Part shown: one piece after another, positions 33,491-46,580 of the stretch
Position numbering within the stretch: the first letter of the stretch is position 1
Layout of the letters: the number at the start of each line of letters is the position of its first letter
Source of the DNA: Luzula sylvatica
Lineage: Eukaryota; Streptophyta; Magnoliopsida; Poales; Juncaceae
Assembly (NCBI GenBank): GCA_946800325.1
Contig: OX326959.1
Location: 34,941,408 to 35,005,407, forward strand
Length of the DNA: 64,000 nt
Reading direction: 5' to 3'
Position numbers and translations under genes: made by a program
Notes under the pieces: model-generated
Told to the model about the DNA's origin: nothing
What the model saw: only the letters and a program-made list of their open reading frames with translations
Database searches by the model: none

Positions 33491-33920
33491 CATCGACGAT
33501 ATTATACAAACAATAATTATACGATATGTAATCAATGTAACTATAAGAAATGATGTACGGTGCGCACAAACATTTACACAACGTCAAACTATATGGCCTA
33601 AATAATAATTATTTTTACCCATCATTTTTTTTTATAATAAATTGAGAATGCTCGTATGTCCTCAATTCATTGATGTCGATGAAAATTGAATTTACAATCC
33701 ATTGACGACGATATTATACAAACAATAGTTATATACGATATGTAAATCAATATAACTATAAAAAACACTGTACAATGGCACAAACATTTACACAACATCA
33801 AACTATATGGCCTAAATAATTATTATTTTTACCCATCATTTTTTTTATAATAAATGAAAAAATCTCGTATGTCCTTCATTAATTGATGTCGATGAAAACT
33901 AAATTCACAATCTTCATAAC
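33491..33920. repeat. Tandem duplication, 212-bp period, two copies
   Basis: The two units start near 33491 and 33703. Both contain ATTATACAAACAAT, CATTTACACAAC, AAACTATATGGCCTAAATAA and TTGATGTCGATGAAAA. They differ by scattered substitutions and small indels, so the duplication is old. Confidence 0.85.
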
Positions 33921-36359
33921 ATATGATTTTTTGTGTCTCACATTCAATTAATTGGGCTATGAGTCCATTGTCATTTTTACCCGTCTTGTGAAAAAAAGAT
34001 ACTGATCGGGGTTCGCATCGATCCTCAATTGGTCTTGGGCAATGTAAATACTATAATAATGATGAAAAATGTCAAATTTCTTATAGTAAATTAACAATTA
34101 ATATATTAATTATATCGTTATATTTATAATTAATTTTAATTTATAGTTAAAAGATAAATAAGATACGAGAGATTTTGACTATATCAAAATAAAAAATCTA
34201 CCAAATTCCCTCGAATTAAAAACGTCCGATCAGTCACTAACACAAATGAAGCATATATCACTAACGTATTAACATGTAAATGTTTTCTAAAAAGTAAAAT
34301 TATTGGTAACCATAAAAACAATACAACAGTTAAAAGTTAAAACGAAAAGATATGGAAGAAAATGTTCAATTTAGGGGGAAAGACGAGGTCTAATTTTTTG
34401 AGGCAAAATCGCGCGAAAATAAAATGAAGATCCCGCCCCTATTTTTTTGCCCCAAATTTAAAAACCATCTCCCAATTTCATCACCCCGCCACTCGTCAAG
34501 CAAAAAGTAAATCCGTATGCATCCCCACATTGTATCCTGAATGACCAATGTTGCATCAAAGATATAAATTAGAAACAAAAGTATACAATTTATCTATTTT
34601 TTTAAAGGGGACGAAAAAAGCATGTTAAAAAATTCAAATCAAGAGAGAAAAAAATATATATATGATAAAACATACTAAAAATCGAAGTGACAGTGTTACA
34701 AAAAAAGATAGAAATAAAATTCATATTTTCTAATTCTCAGTTTTTTGGACTCCGTAAATTTTCTTCCAATTTTGTGATTTATTGTTCATCTATTTGGAAT
34801 CTGTCACTTCTTTGCTCTATACTAACGGAGGGAATATATATATTTTTTAACTTACCGTTCGTCTCGACTACTTGTTCTATCTTATTTTGTTAATTTATTA
34901 TTTTGTTGATCTGCTTAGTCTATTTTTTTTAAAAATTTATTATTCATCTATTTTATCTACTTATTTTTATTTTACTGTTCGTTCTTAAATATTTGGTGAA
35001 TTACATATACATTAAATTAGAAACACGAATACACAATTCAAATCTCGGCATTTATTTTAATACACTCAAGTTTGGTCTTCGTAAGTTAAACTTATTATTT
35101 GAATTAATTTTATCCCAATCAAATTACATAAAACTACTATTTTATTTACAAAGCTCATTCAAAATTCCTTCCTAAATAAATTAACTCTTAAATATTTAGC
35201 AAATTACATTTAAACTAAAATAATTATTAATCAGATAATTCATATCAGATCACATGTTTAATCTGCTTACATTACTACATATTTATATAGGGGTGAAATA
35301 TGGGGTATGGTAGCATAACAGAGACAACACTTCCAATTGGAGTCCGCGCTTAGTATACTCAAGTTACTACATATTTGTAAGCTTGGTCTTTTATGGAGTA
35401 TGAACCGAACATATAAATATGGGACCCATTACAGTAATATATTTCTAACAGATCATAAAAATACCTTGCACCGAGTTTATATTATTATATGTGATTATTC
35501 TATTGGAGATAGCTGTCCATATGCAACTTGGTTATGCATACACTAGGAGCACCAACTATTATTATTCATTACAACCTCCCCTAGAATCATGATGTTAGAA
35601 TATTCGTAGAATTATGTAAACTCGTTAATTATAGATTCAGATAAATGTAAGGTCCGAATTCACAGATTTTTCTATTTGAAAATTATTAGAAAGACCGATA
35701 TTAGTTCGTGTATATAATATCAATAAATAGTCAGTGACGCGATTATGTATATTTTTGTAAGCAAAATGTGCTTCAGTTAGTATGATCGTATTTTTTATTT
35801 TTATTTGTATTCATTAATGTATTTTATTTTTGTCTGACACGTATTACAATGTCTGAAATAAAATAATGCCTGAAAGTATATATGCAAACAAAAAGGTCGA
35901 AGGAGAAAAATCTATATGCAAAACACGGATATTTCAAAAAACCAACCGTACCCATTATGTCATATCCGTATTGTATCATAAATTGTAAATTCTATGTAAA
36001 GATATTGTATTTTCGTATTCGATGCGTATCATATACGTTATTCATAGTCGTATGAGTATTCGTGCAACATAACTGAAAGGTGTAATTGCTCAATAAAATT
36101 TAGTTATTATGTTTATGATTTGATTTGTGAAAAAATATAATATACGATGACTTAATTAATTTAATTATTTAAATTGTCTCGTTATAAATTATTTCAGTAG
36201 AATAAAAAGATAATTTAGGATTTAGGATTAGGATGAACCGGTGTACATTAAATACAGTAAAACCATGTCTATCAACACATAATCACTAATTATTGTAAAA
36301 GCCCTTGCTCTCTCTCCCTCTCTCTCTCTGACCTCGTAACAAATCTCTCCATTCGAAAA
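33921..36359. other. Intergenic upstream of the DEK gene
   Basis: AT-rich sequence. Short frames at 34390-35546 show no domain. A CT-rich stretch at 36305-36330 and an AGGGTTTTAG motif at about 36392 lie just upstream of the DEK start codon and probably belong to its promoter or leader. Confidence 0.45.
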
Positions 36360-36443
36360 AAGGGGGCAAACTAGCAAGAGAGACAGAGCTAGGGTTTTAG
36401 TTTTACTCACTCTCTGCTCGATTTTAGCCCCGATCTGCTATCC

Positions 36444-39400
36444 ATGGCCGGCTCTGCAGAAGACAAGGGATCTGACAGTCCCTTGCCAACTCCCGACGAA
36501 GTAGAAGATGTAGTGATGGAAGAAAAAGAAGTGAAAGAAGAAGATGTGAAGGAAGAAGAGGAAGAGGAAGAGGAAAAGGTGGAGACCAAGGAAAAGAAGA
36601 AGAGGGGTCGAAAGAAGAAGGGCGAGGCTGAAGCTGCGAGTAGTAAAAAGGCGAAGAAAGCAGAGGAGGAAGAGGGAGACGAGGAAGAAGAGGAGGAGGA
36701 GGAGGGTGGCGAGAGTAGTAAAGGGAAAACAGGGGGAGAAGAGTCGGGGGCGAGGGGAGGAGAGAGAAGGACGCCAAGAGCGAGGAAGTCAGTTGAGAGA
36801 TTCGCTGTTAGCGAGTCACCAAAACCTTTTCCCGCTAAAAAAGGTGTTTTAATTGTCCAGGTAAAAAATTGAGTAATTTTCTTTCAATTTATCTGCTTTT
36901 AAGCTGAATTTTCACAATTTCTTTTGGTGGTATGTATTGTGGAAGTAAAATTTTGGATCTTTTTGGGGTTTAGTTGTTACTTATTCTGGTTTAGTGCTGA
37001 CTTCTGTTAAAAATAAATAGTTAGCTCTGATTATTCGTTCTAGTTATCTGAGGTCAATTGATCTGATAATCTTCACGAATCTTGAGGATTTGTGTTCATT
37101 TAAGACCTGAATTTGCTAATTAGGATTAATTTTACTTGTTATGCCTTCTTGGTGCATGAGTAAATTTTAATCATACACTATTCTTTATACTTGCATACAA
37201 TTTCTTATTTAGTAAGTTTTTCTATCCTGAATTTCAGACCATTTAACTTAAATTTAAAACTTTCTGTTCAAATTTATGTACTTATTTTTTTTCTTCTATT
37301 GTAGGGTTCTGGAACAAAGCTTAGGGACATTCCAAATAGTATGATTCTCTTATCTCAATTAAAATATTGTCATTTTGATTTGATTTGTTTTGTAATATTT
37401 TCTTGTTTTCTTGATTAATGCTAATTAATTACTTTATTTTTGTGAAAATGAATTAGTATCTTTCAAGTTGGCAAAAAGAAAGGCTGATGAAACCCTTCAA
37501 TCTCTTCACCAATTACTCTATTTAAAGAGATCTAATGTCTCTCTCTCTCTATCTCTCTAACTTGTTCATAATTTTCACTTTGTTATACTATATCAATTCA
37601 TATGATTTTTTTATCTACAGGCCCATAATTGTAAGAAAAATATCCTCGAGTTTTCTGGCTATGTATTTACTGAGGTAACATTTTCTATTTCGAACATGGA
37701 ATTTTACTATTTTTCCCTTGTTAACCTTTTAAAAGTGCTTATTTATTTAAAATTCCGTGTTAATTTAATTATCTTTCAGGATAAGCAAAAGACTAAGTTA
37801 AAGGACAAGATTGATAAATATAATAAAGATAAATTATGTGATTTTTGCGAAGTACTTGATATTCCCTTTAAAGTTGCCACTAAGAAGGTATGATCAATTA
37901 AATAGATAATAACTTTTTTTTCTTTCAATTTTCACCAAATTTGAAAAATCTAAAGACAATGCATGTGTTATTTAATTGATTTTATAATATTTTTTATGTT
38001 CCATACCAAAAATTGCTTATTTTAAGATGCAAATTTATCTTATTTTAACAGCCCAAAATATGGTTTATTTTTGTGCTTTTTTTATTGATAAAGAATCTAT
38101 TTGAATTTTGATCTTACGTTTTGTATGATTTGTGAAATGTAGGAGGAGATATGTGCAAAATTGCTGGAATTCTTGGAGACCCCACAAGTTACACGTGATG
38201 TTTTGCTTGCTGAAGTAGCAGAGGTTTTTTTTCTCTTTTTTATTCATTTTTTAAATTAAAAGAAGAAAATTTGGAGTTATAACAAACGCATTCATGATTG
38301 GTACTGTCATAGACTCCTTGGATATATTTTTTTAGGAAAATAAAAAATCGTATTTTTTCTTATATTTTAATAAAAAAAAAACCCTAAACTTTTCTACTAT
38401 GTGGAGAAATAGTAGAACACAATTATTTTTTGTTTTGAAAAAAATGCCTTCTTTTTCGTCTTAATTTATTGTAAAAAAAGAATTTTTAATATAAAAAAGA
38501 AATTGCAACGTACATTAATATTTTAGGTGCTCTCGTAATAATAATATTGTTATTTTACGCAGAAGAAAAAGGAGAAGAAAAAGGCGAAAACTCAGAAGAA
38601 ACGAGGGAGAAAACCTTCTGCAGAAAAACCCAAGGTATTTTATCCTCTCTCTCTCTCTTATAATCCCATGGTATTATTTTTCTTTTATTAAATCTCGTAA
38701 CACCATTTTTATTTTTGTTTGAAAATACCTAACAGAAGCAAAAGAAGAGTGAGAAACAAACACCACCAGAGGACGAAGAAGACGAAGAAGAAGAAGAGGA
38801 ACCAATAGAAAAAGAGGACGCCAAAGAAGATGACGAAACGGAAAAGGACGAAAAAGAAAAAGACGAAAAGGTAAAAGACAAGGAAGAAGAAAAGGACGAA
38901 AGTGAAAACGAGGAAGATAAGGAGGTTGATGAAGAGGAAGAAGAAGAAGAGGAGGAAGAGGAGCCACCGGCAAAGAAGAGGAAGAGAGCGGTAGCTTCTA
39001 AAACAACCAAGGGTAAAAAGGTAGTTTCCAAGGCTAAGAAAGATAAAGAAGAGAAGAAGGAAGAGGTCAAGGCTAAAAAGGGTAAAAAGGAAGAGAAGAA
39101 AGAGAAAGAGAAAGAGAAAGAAACATCTACTTCTAATAATAATAACGTTAGTCCCGATAAGGAGAAAAAGAAACGCGTAACTAAACAAGGTATTATCTTT
39201 AATTTTTCTAAAAAAGTTTATTAAATTGAATGATTTATTATTTATCATTTTTGGAATGATCGAAACTCTTAGGAAAAGACAAGGCAAGTGAAGAAGCAAA
39301 AGCGGGGCCCACAACCGAAGAATTGCACGCTGTTGTCAGCACCATACTAAAAGAAGTCGATTTTAATACGGTACACAATTTCTCCCCTTTTTATCATCTT

Positions 39401-39677
39401 ATTCTTTTGGTTTCTTGATATTAAAAAAACTTACTCTTTTATATACTTTCAGGCTACTTTGGCTGATATTCTCCGACAATTAGGTATGTTTTAAATTTAT
39501 TAGAATTTATATTCTCAATTTTAATTTAATCATGGTTAAATGTAATTATGGAATTTTGCAGGGACTCATTTCAAAGTTGACCTGATGGGTAGAAAGGCGG
39601 AGGTGAAGGGCATAATAGAAGACGTGATCAACAACATGTCTGACGAGGACGGAGAAGAAGAAGAGGACGATGAGTAG
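36444..39677 (+). CDS. DEK domain-containing chromatin protein
   Basis: DEK proteins bind chromatin and DNA in the nucleus and influence histone access, splicing-linked processes and transcription. Exons: 36444-36860, 37305-37338, 37457-37536, 37621-37674, 37780-37887, 38143-38223, 38563-38634, 38736-39189, 39273-39370, 39453-39483, 39562-39677, summing to 1545 nt (514 aa). Residues 1-139 are acidic/lysine-rich with KKRGRKKK nuclear-localisation-type runs and an RTPRARKSVERF segment. Residues about 140-258 hold the SAP-like DEK core (LRDIPN, FKLAKRK, LHQLLY, FSGYVF, KLKDKIDKYNKDKL, FCEVLDIP, FLETPQVT). A second K/E-rich linker (about 259-430) follows, then the C-terminal DEK domain (ELHAVVSTILKEVDF, LADILRQLG, DLMGRKAEVKGIIEDVI) ending in an acidic tail. 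The exon-8 repeats also make long but spurious antisense frames. Which DEK paralogue it is cannot be told. Confidence 0.93.
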
Positions 39678-40184
39678 GTTTTTTTTGTGTGTCATTAGGG
39701 ATCTAACCTAATTTATGTTGAATGCTTAGCTTCTCTCTCTCTCTCTCTCTCTCTCTCTAGTTGTGGTTTTTAGGTGTGTTGTACAATAGAGATCCTGTTT
39801 TGAACCTCTGTTATATTTTTGATTATTTTTCCTTTTCAGAGTATTTATGGTTTTGTTGGTATTGTTTAGATTTTGTATTAGATTGAATTGGATTTGGGAT
39901 TTGGGATGTTTGATTGTGCTAGATTTGTCTCTTTGCTTCATTTGTTTTTGTCCAACCTAATATCTCACTTACTATGAGTCATCACTTGTAGTAGGTTTGA
40001 AACAGAGTGAGTGTAGGTTTGTATTCTTGTGCTCTTGACACATTTCAGAAAATAATAGTCTTAACCAAAACACTGAAATAGTTTGATTTCTCACAAAAAT
40101 AAAATAATATATCTTGTTCTCATCTAACCTACTAGCCATGTTCTTTACTTGATTACTTTCAGAATACTTCATTCATTTGCTATC
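39678..40184. other. DEK 3' flank and BAHD promoter
   Basis: A (CT)n run at 39731-39759 falls in the probable DEK 3' UTR. A TATAAA-type box at about 40184-40189 stands about 55 bases ahead of the first ATG of the BAHD gene. No other gene is seen. Confidence 0.5.
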
Positions 40185-40189
40185 TATAA
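40184..40189 (+). promoter_or_regulatory. Candidate TATA box of the BAHD gene
   Basis: CTATAAAT in a moderately AT-rich context. Transcription starting about 30 bases downstream would make the ATG at 40242 the first start codon of the message. Confidence 0.4.
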
Positions 40190-40241
40190 ATTTCATTAAC
40201 CAGCAAAATATAATTCATATTCTCCTTTCATAAAATCAATA

Positions 40242-41806
40242 ATGGTAATGGTAATACTTTACATAATCACAATACATCAAAATTTAACAATTCTTTTATA
40301 TGATTGCTCATGATTTTTCAGGAATCAGCCGAAAAGGATATCATTGTGCTGAGTGTGAACAAAAAGGACCCAATTCTCGTAACCCCGTTCGAAATAACGA
40401 AAAATGGGCTGTATTATCTCTCGAATTTGGACCAAAATATAGCCGTCACGGTGAAAACGATATACTGCTTCAAATCAGAAGAAAAATGCAATGAAAGAGT
40501 TTTCGAAACCCTGAAAGAGTCCCTATCCAAAGTGCTTGTTGATTTCTACCCCTTAGCGGGTCGAATCACCATAAGCGGAGATGGTAATATATTATAATTA
40601 ATTATTTTTGTTTTTTTGACTTTATCAACTTTATCACATTTCATCAAATAGGTAAGCTTGTAGTGGATTGTACCGGTGAAGGGGCCGTTTTTGTTGAAGC
40701 GGAGGCGGATTGTGAAATGGATCAAATAGGAGATATTTCAAAACCCGACCCGTTTATGCTCGGTACACTTGTGTATGATATTCCAGGTGCAAATAATATA
40801 TTGGAGATACCTCCCCTAGTTGCTCAGGTTTAATTTTCAATTTGTTTCCCTTATTATTTATTGATTTTAATTTTAATTACTTGCTTAATTAGTTAAGAAT
40901 TTTGGTACCAAACAATACTTAAATTCTCAATTTTCTTTTCTTTAGGTGACCAAGTTCAAATGCGGAGGCTTTATTCTTGGTTTGACCATGAACCATTGCA
41001 TGTTTGATGGAATCGGTGCTATGAAGTTTGTGAATTCATGGGCAGAGACATCATGTGGAAAAACCCGGTTCGTGCAACCTTTCATGGACCGAACCGTCCT
41101 AAAACCTCGAGACCCATTATCCGTTAATTTCCCTCATCACGAGTTCACTGAGCTCGATGACTCGTCAACCACTTCGAACAATCTTCAAGATGAAACCCTA
41201 CTCTACCAGTCTTTCCACTTCGACCAAGAAAGACTCGACCACATCAAAACATTAGCCATGCAAGATGGATCACTCGAGAAGTGCACGACTTTCGAGGCAT
41301 TAGCCGCCTTTGTATGGCGAGCCCGTTCCGACGCATTAGGGTTTGATGCGAACAAAAGAACAAAACTTTTATTCGCGGTCGACGGAAGATCAAGACTCGA
41401 CCCGCCCTTGCCAAAAGGATACTTCGGAAACGGAATAGTTTTAACAAATTCGATATGCAATACTGGCGACCTTTTAAGTAACAATTTATCCTACACCGTA
41501 AAACTAGTGCAAAATGCGATTAGGACGGTAAATGATGGATATATCCGATCCGCGATAGATTATTTTGAGATGACACGAGCGAGGCCTTCTCTTGCTTCCA
41601 CTTTGCTTATAACTACTTGGTCTAGACTTGATTTTCATAGGACCGATTTCGGGTGGGGTGAACCCGTTCAATCTGGACCCGTGACCCTACCCGAGAAAGA
41701 GGTGATATTGTTTTTGTCCAATGGAAAAGAGAAGAAGAGTGTTAACGTGCTCCTCGGGCTCCCTTCTTTTGCAATGGAGAGGTTTAAAGACTTGATGGAG
41801 ATTTAA
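40242..41806 (+). CDS. BAHD acyltransferase, omega-hydroxyacid O-feruloyl transferase type
   Basis: The sequence closely resembles plant ASFT/HHT1, which transfers feruloyl from feruloyl-CoA to omega-hydroxy fatty acids and fatty alcohols for suberin. The start of the protein is ambiguous. In the preferred model a 3-nt exon ATG (40242-40244) is joined across a 77-nt GT-AG intron (40245-40321) to 40322-40583, then 40652-40827 and 40946-41806: 1302 nt, 433 aa, starting MESAEKD. Alternatively the unspliced ATG at 40310 gives 436 aa starting [10 protein letters not shown]. Numbering by the latter, the catalytic HCMFD (HxxxD) is at 167-171 and the structural DFGWG at 384-388. Other family signatures are [36 protein letters not shown] and FAVDGRSR. 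Family length is about 430 aa, so the gene looks intact. A suberin role is inference. Confidence 0.9.
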
Positions 41807-43145
41807 GTAATGACTTGTTTAGATAATTATGGTGTGATCTTATTGAATATTTGTGTGAATTAATAATTGCCATCTACTTTGTCTTCTGAATTCTTGTTAA
41901 CATCTAATATTGTACTTATGGGTGTTTTTTAACGCAAAGTACGATGCATCACGACTCATTAAAATATTCTAAATTAGTAAAACTTGCAGAAAATCGAGCT
42001 CATGATATTCGCATGAGGAAGCTCATATCCTCATACAAAGTATCTTCGTACATTAACTTTTTTCATTTCACGCAGTAATCATGAATGCTAAAATTTTAAA
42101 ACGATTTTCACATGATGAAAGTTCATATAAATTATCAAGCTACCTTAGGATCAAACAGTTTGAAAAGAGAAGATACAAAATTTATGTTTCTTATGTTCAA
42201 GGTTTATAGTTTTAACATGCATCTATACTATGAAATGTTGGAGGAAACCAAACAAGGGCAAATTTATCAACGAGCTAAGAGTGTCATCGAACCCTTCAAG
42301 ATTTTGAAAAGCATAGTATATATATTGGGGAGCTTCTATCCTGAGTCGTTTTCGAAAAATATCTTTTAGACATTAATACATTTATCATTCGTTATTCTCG
42401 TGACTGCTCATTTTATTTGTTTATCCTCTCTTTACACTTGTCTTGTTTATTTTTATGGTTTCCTCTCTATTTCACAATTTTGTTTCTAAATTAACCAGCA
42501 TTGGTTTCCATCTCTTATTTTCTTTCTCTCTCAATCCCTGAGTTTGGTCCTAAAGAAATTAACCAGCATTAGTTTGCCAATTCATTTCAGCAATGATTCA
42601 TACATAATTTAACTTGGTCGCTTTTACAATCATGGTAACTGGAGCTTGATGGATATAAATTTAGTGATAACCTGATTATAAAATCGGATGCTACTTTATT
42701 GAGAAATAATTGATTTTTTTCTAAATTAATTGAGAAATCACATCATTTTAAATACATAGATAACGAAACAAATAACGATCATTATATGACATATCCAGAA
42801 AAACCTATAACATAATCAGGGAAAACTCGCCAATTACGAAGTCCCATAAAATATGTTAATAATAACGTTATTATAATGTTAAAATCCCACAAAATATTAT
42901 ATTTACAAGGCAAATATCTTGATCAAAGTAAATGTATTTTTCAATCTCTATTTCCTTTTGTTCCACTTTCTTTATTGAATATCGATGTTCATATTTTTAT
43001 AAATAAGAATATATATATATATACACACACACACACAACGGAAAATAGAACGTCCTGAAAAATAAAATCAAATGACTATCCCATCGATGTATTCCTATCT
43101 AAACACTTCCACGTGTTCACTGCAATGACCACCTTCTTTGCAGTG
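41807..43145. other. Intergenic, nothing recognised
   Basis: The 3' UTR of the BAHD gene is presumably within the first 150 bases. The frame 42112-42369 has no domain. A short (TA)n/(CA)n run lies at 43010-43036. Confidence 0.45.
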
Positions 43146-43149
43146 ATGA

Positions 43150-44000
43150 TGGCGGCACGTCGTTTATTGGGAATACCTTTTCGTCCCTCGCCTTCCAAAC
43201 ATTCCAATTAATGGATGCCCATAATTTATCTCATTAATTTCGTTTATTACCCATATGGATAATTGGACAACTTGCATATAGTAAGTTGGTATTGAGGCAA
43301 GGGTCGCCTTTTCCAAAGTTAGGCATCTCCCATAGATAGTAAATTTTTTTTTTTTTGAATTAGGAGGCAATGCCATCCTAAGGATTTATATATAAAAAAA
43401 ATATTTACAAACGTGAGCTAACTCTTTGTGGAGAAGCTCTTGGAAATAGATAGTAATTTTCACTTCCAATTGGTTATTTTGTCTAGAATTTTTTTAATGA
43501 GTGGGGGAAAAGTTATTTTTTTTTCCGGTTTGGATGATATCAAGGAAAGGCCTAGATAATTAAGGGGAAGATTTTTTTTTTATGCCATTTTTGAGTTTCT
43601 CATATTGTTTGATCTAGAGCAGTCGGCACATTAAGCGTTGAGAAACTCGATTTTTCCCAATTAATGTTTAGACTCGTTATTTCGGAGAAAATATCGAGTC
43701 CAAGTTTTATCTTTTTGAGGTTGTTTGGGGATGCCTGGACAAATAAGATGGTATCATTCGCGAATTATAAAATTTCGGAATCAATGTTGCTTATTCCCTC
43801 AAGAAGAGAGTTAATCTTCTTCATAATTGCTTGTAGCGAGTCAGCCGCAAGACCAAAAAGTAGAGGGGGTAAAAAGTCGTTTTGGTGAAAAAAATATGAA
43901 GATATCTCTCCGTTTATTTTAATTGCGGATGAGAATGAGATGAATAGATTTGAATCCGTTATCAAAAACCTTCTTAATATCAATTTTGTTCCATCTTTTT
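43150..44000 (-). pseudogene. Decayed LINE reverse transcriptase fragment
   Basis: Minus-strand pieces in successive frames match the intact LINE at 49457. One is GRCLTLEKATLASIPTYYMQ (against GGRLTLLKATLNAIPTYIMQ there). Another is the degenerate NDTILF...SPNNLKKI region, and a third is DFLPPLLFGLAADSLQ (against GDPLSPLLFDIAVDVLQ). Many frameshifts and stops separate them, and the RT active-site FADD has been altered. Only the central to C-terminal RT is present. It is an old L1-type remnant. Confidence 0.75.
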
Positions 44001-45611
44001 AGTATCATCCATTCTCCCTTCATTTGGCAACTCTCATGCGATTATTCTTTAACTTTCTTGAGTAGTTGCACTGTTAATAAAACAATTTGATTGCGCTGTC
44101 AAAAATCTCATCTTAATAATATTTTTTTTTACAAATAACTTCAAGGTCACTCGGTTCACTTGAAAATGTTACTAAAACCTAGCAGTTTAGATCAATTAAT
44201 TTAGTTACAACAAAAAATATCATTACTGATATTATTCAAATCAATTCATACCATTATAACAATTTGGTACCATTACAAAATTGGTACTGGTAATTTTACT
44301 CAAGAAAGAAAAATCAGTACCATTATAATTTATATCAGTGAACAATCAAAATAATATAAAAATCTTAAATACCGAAATAAAATCAGTGGTAAAGTGAAAT
44401 ATGTATAGATAAAAAATAAATCACAGAAGTTTCAAGTAGTGAGTTGAAGGGCGAGCTTTGCTTGTGCCATCTTGGCACATATTGGCCAAAGAAATTTGTT
44501 GATTGAAGACAATGAATACCACTTAGCTGAAGTAGTAGTGATTTGTGGAAATAGAAGATTAGAGAAAAAGAGAAACCGATCGTGATATATGCATGAACAC
44601 CACTTAGCTAAAGTATTTGTTTCCATGAATTTAGCTTAATTATATAATTTTTTTAACACCCCTTAGCTCAATCGTTTAAATTATAATCTTTTTGTTTAGT
44701 GTGATTATCTTAATATTTATTGAAGATGAACCTGGTAGCGATTAATGTAAGTAGGGATGTATGTCCTCTCGCCCCTTCTCTCACAACCCTTGATCACATG
44801 GCATAAATTTTAAATTTTAATTGAGTAATGATTTTGCAATCCAATGAAATACACTCCAAACGGCCACCAATGCATTTTGCAGTGCATTCCAAAATATATT
44901 GTTGTCCGATCCACTCTCCACCTTATCTTATACTTTATATATGTCGTATAGTTTTTCACCTTTTCTATATTAATTTTTGTACTTTTTCTATAATATGTAT
45001 AATTGGTCTGTTCTTATTTATATCGTTTTTATTATATTTTATACTTTTTCTAGTATTTTATAACATTTTCTATATCATCGAAATAAAGATCTGTGGTTAA
45101 TACCTTTTCACTATATTTTTTTCTAATACTACAAATAAAATATTTGTTGTAGTTTTTATTTTGTGGTTAATAACTTTTCACTATATTTGTTGTAGTTTTT
45201 ATTATTTACTATTATTTATACATTATTTTCTATAGTCTTGACAAAAAAGAATGTAAATAATTATCATATATATATATATATATATATATTTTATATTATG
45301 AATACAAGTTTTGTTTTTATTTATATTTGTTTACTGTGGATAAAGATATGTTGATATTTATACTTGTTTACTATTATTCATAATTTTTTTAATATTTGTT
45401 GTTGAAAAAAAATATAAATACTAGTGTTTTTAGTTAGGAGTCGTTATAAAAAGGTATAAATATGAAGATGAAAGGTATAACGCGAAAACAACTATCTAAA
45501 AACGTTGGATGTTGTCCGTATCTTAGGCGCTGCCCGTTAAATGCGGCCGCTCGTCTAATTTTGATGCCCTCACTTTTTTTAAGCCAGTGCCTCTGCCACG
45601 TGACGACTCTC
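44001..45611. other. AT-rich intergenic, nothing recognised
   Basis: No supported gene. Short frames at 44432-44626 and 44828-45100 look like chance. Direct repeats of TGTGGTTAATA and TTTTCACTATATTTGTT occur around 45090-45200, and a short (TA)n run at 45269-45290. Confidence 0.45.
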
Positions 45612-45620
45612 GGTTGAAAG

Positions 45621-46070
45621 CATTGTTCTGGAAATCGGCCTTGGCGGCCGATTAATCGGTAGTCGAGGGTCCGCCGTCGAGATAAACTCTTGGCGTTTTG
45701 TGCTTGGCGGATTTCCGCCAAGCGGCCGCCAAGGGTCCGCCAAGACCGCCAAGCCACCGCCGAGCCGATTTTTAGATGTGTACAGTTTTTTTTTTTTTTT
45801 TTTTTTTTGCAAATTTTTTTTTTTTTTTAAAATTTTTTTTTTGAATTGCCAACGGGTCCATAGTCTAGTTGGTTGAATGAGAAGCACAAAAAATCATATA
45901 TTATGAGAGGTTGTGGGATACTATTCAAAATAATGATCGTTTTTGTTATGAATTGCCAATGGATTTTCATTGACATCAAAAAAATTAGACATCAATAATG
46001 AAAACGATCGTTTGTCGGATACTATTCAAAAAAATATATTTGGACTAAATTTTTTCATATTTTAATAATA

Positions 46071-46167
<97 letters not shown>

Positions 46168-46397
46168 ATTTGAGTTTATGTTAGTTTAGTGACGTAGTGT
46201 ATTTTGTTACTTAAATTATTTAAAACTTATTAAAAAACCTGTGATTTGTAATTTTGTTTAATTAATTTAAATATTAAATATAAAAAAATAAAAATTCGCC
46301 GAGGTCCGCCGAGATTCCCGATTAATCCCGATTAATCATCCTTGGCGCTTGATGGTCGTCTGCCGACCAGCGAGCGCCGAGCGATTTCTGGAACATT
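45621..46397. mobile_element. MULE-type element with captured SINE piece, 777 bp, 9-bp TSD
   Basis: The ends are CATTGTTCTGGAAATCG on the left and CGATTTCTGGAACATT on the right (imperfect inverted repeats). The flanks are GGTTGAAAG at 45612-45620 and 46398-46406. Subterminal regions are GC-rich with CCGCCAAG/CTTGGCGG repeats. The interior holds T homopolymers (45787-45841), a SINE-like piece (45850-45912) and (TA)n at 46076-46163. A second copy spans about 59949-63786. Antisense frames across the left end are not a real protein. Confidence 0.8.
46076..46163. repeat. (TA)n microsatellite
   Basis: An uninterrupted TA repeat of about 88 bases lies inside the element at 45621-46397. The region 60190-60220 in the second copy has a much shorter run. 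Confidence 0.95.
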
Positions 46398-46429
46398 GGT
46401 TGAAAGTGACGTTTTGGAGTGCGTTAGTA

Positions 46430-46580
46430 ACTCCCAATTTAATTTTACACCCTAATTTATGATTTGACACCATAATTTATGATTTAACATTTCATTCAAT
46501 TGTCAAATCATAAATTAATATGTTAAATTATATTTACGTCATCAAAAATCCTGGAGGAGAGTACTAGGAGATATCCAACA
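46430..46580. mobile_element. AT-rich MITE-like repeat, family 2, copy 1
   Basis: TAATTTATGATTTGACA and ATCATAAATTA motifs form an internal inverted repeat. The right edge has TTTACGTCATCAAAAATCCTGGAGGAGAGTACT. Related copies lie at about 55690-55930 and 56715-56935, each with a GATGACGT(A)-type edge and TCTTAATTTATGAT units. Exact ends are not defined. Confidence 0.5.

Noticed and set aside
36407..36777. Ser/Pro-rich minus ORFs at the DEK start
   Set aside because: They are antisense to the acidic first DEK exon, with no independent signal.
38674..39314. Large minus-strand ORFs (up to 201 codons) antisense to the DEK gene
   Set aside because: They are antisense shadows of the Lys/Glu-rich exon 8, giving Leu/Phe/Ser-rich nonsense.
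45434..45887. Two Arg-rich minus ORFs of 102-107 codons
   Set aside because: They lie over the GC-rich end and T-run of the MULE-type element at 45621, and the second copy at 59949 does not preserve them.
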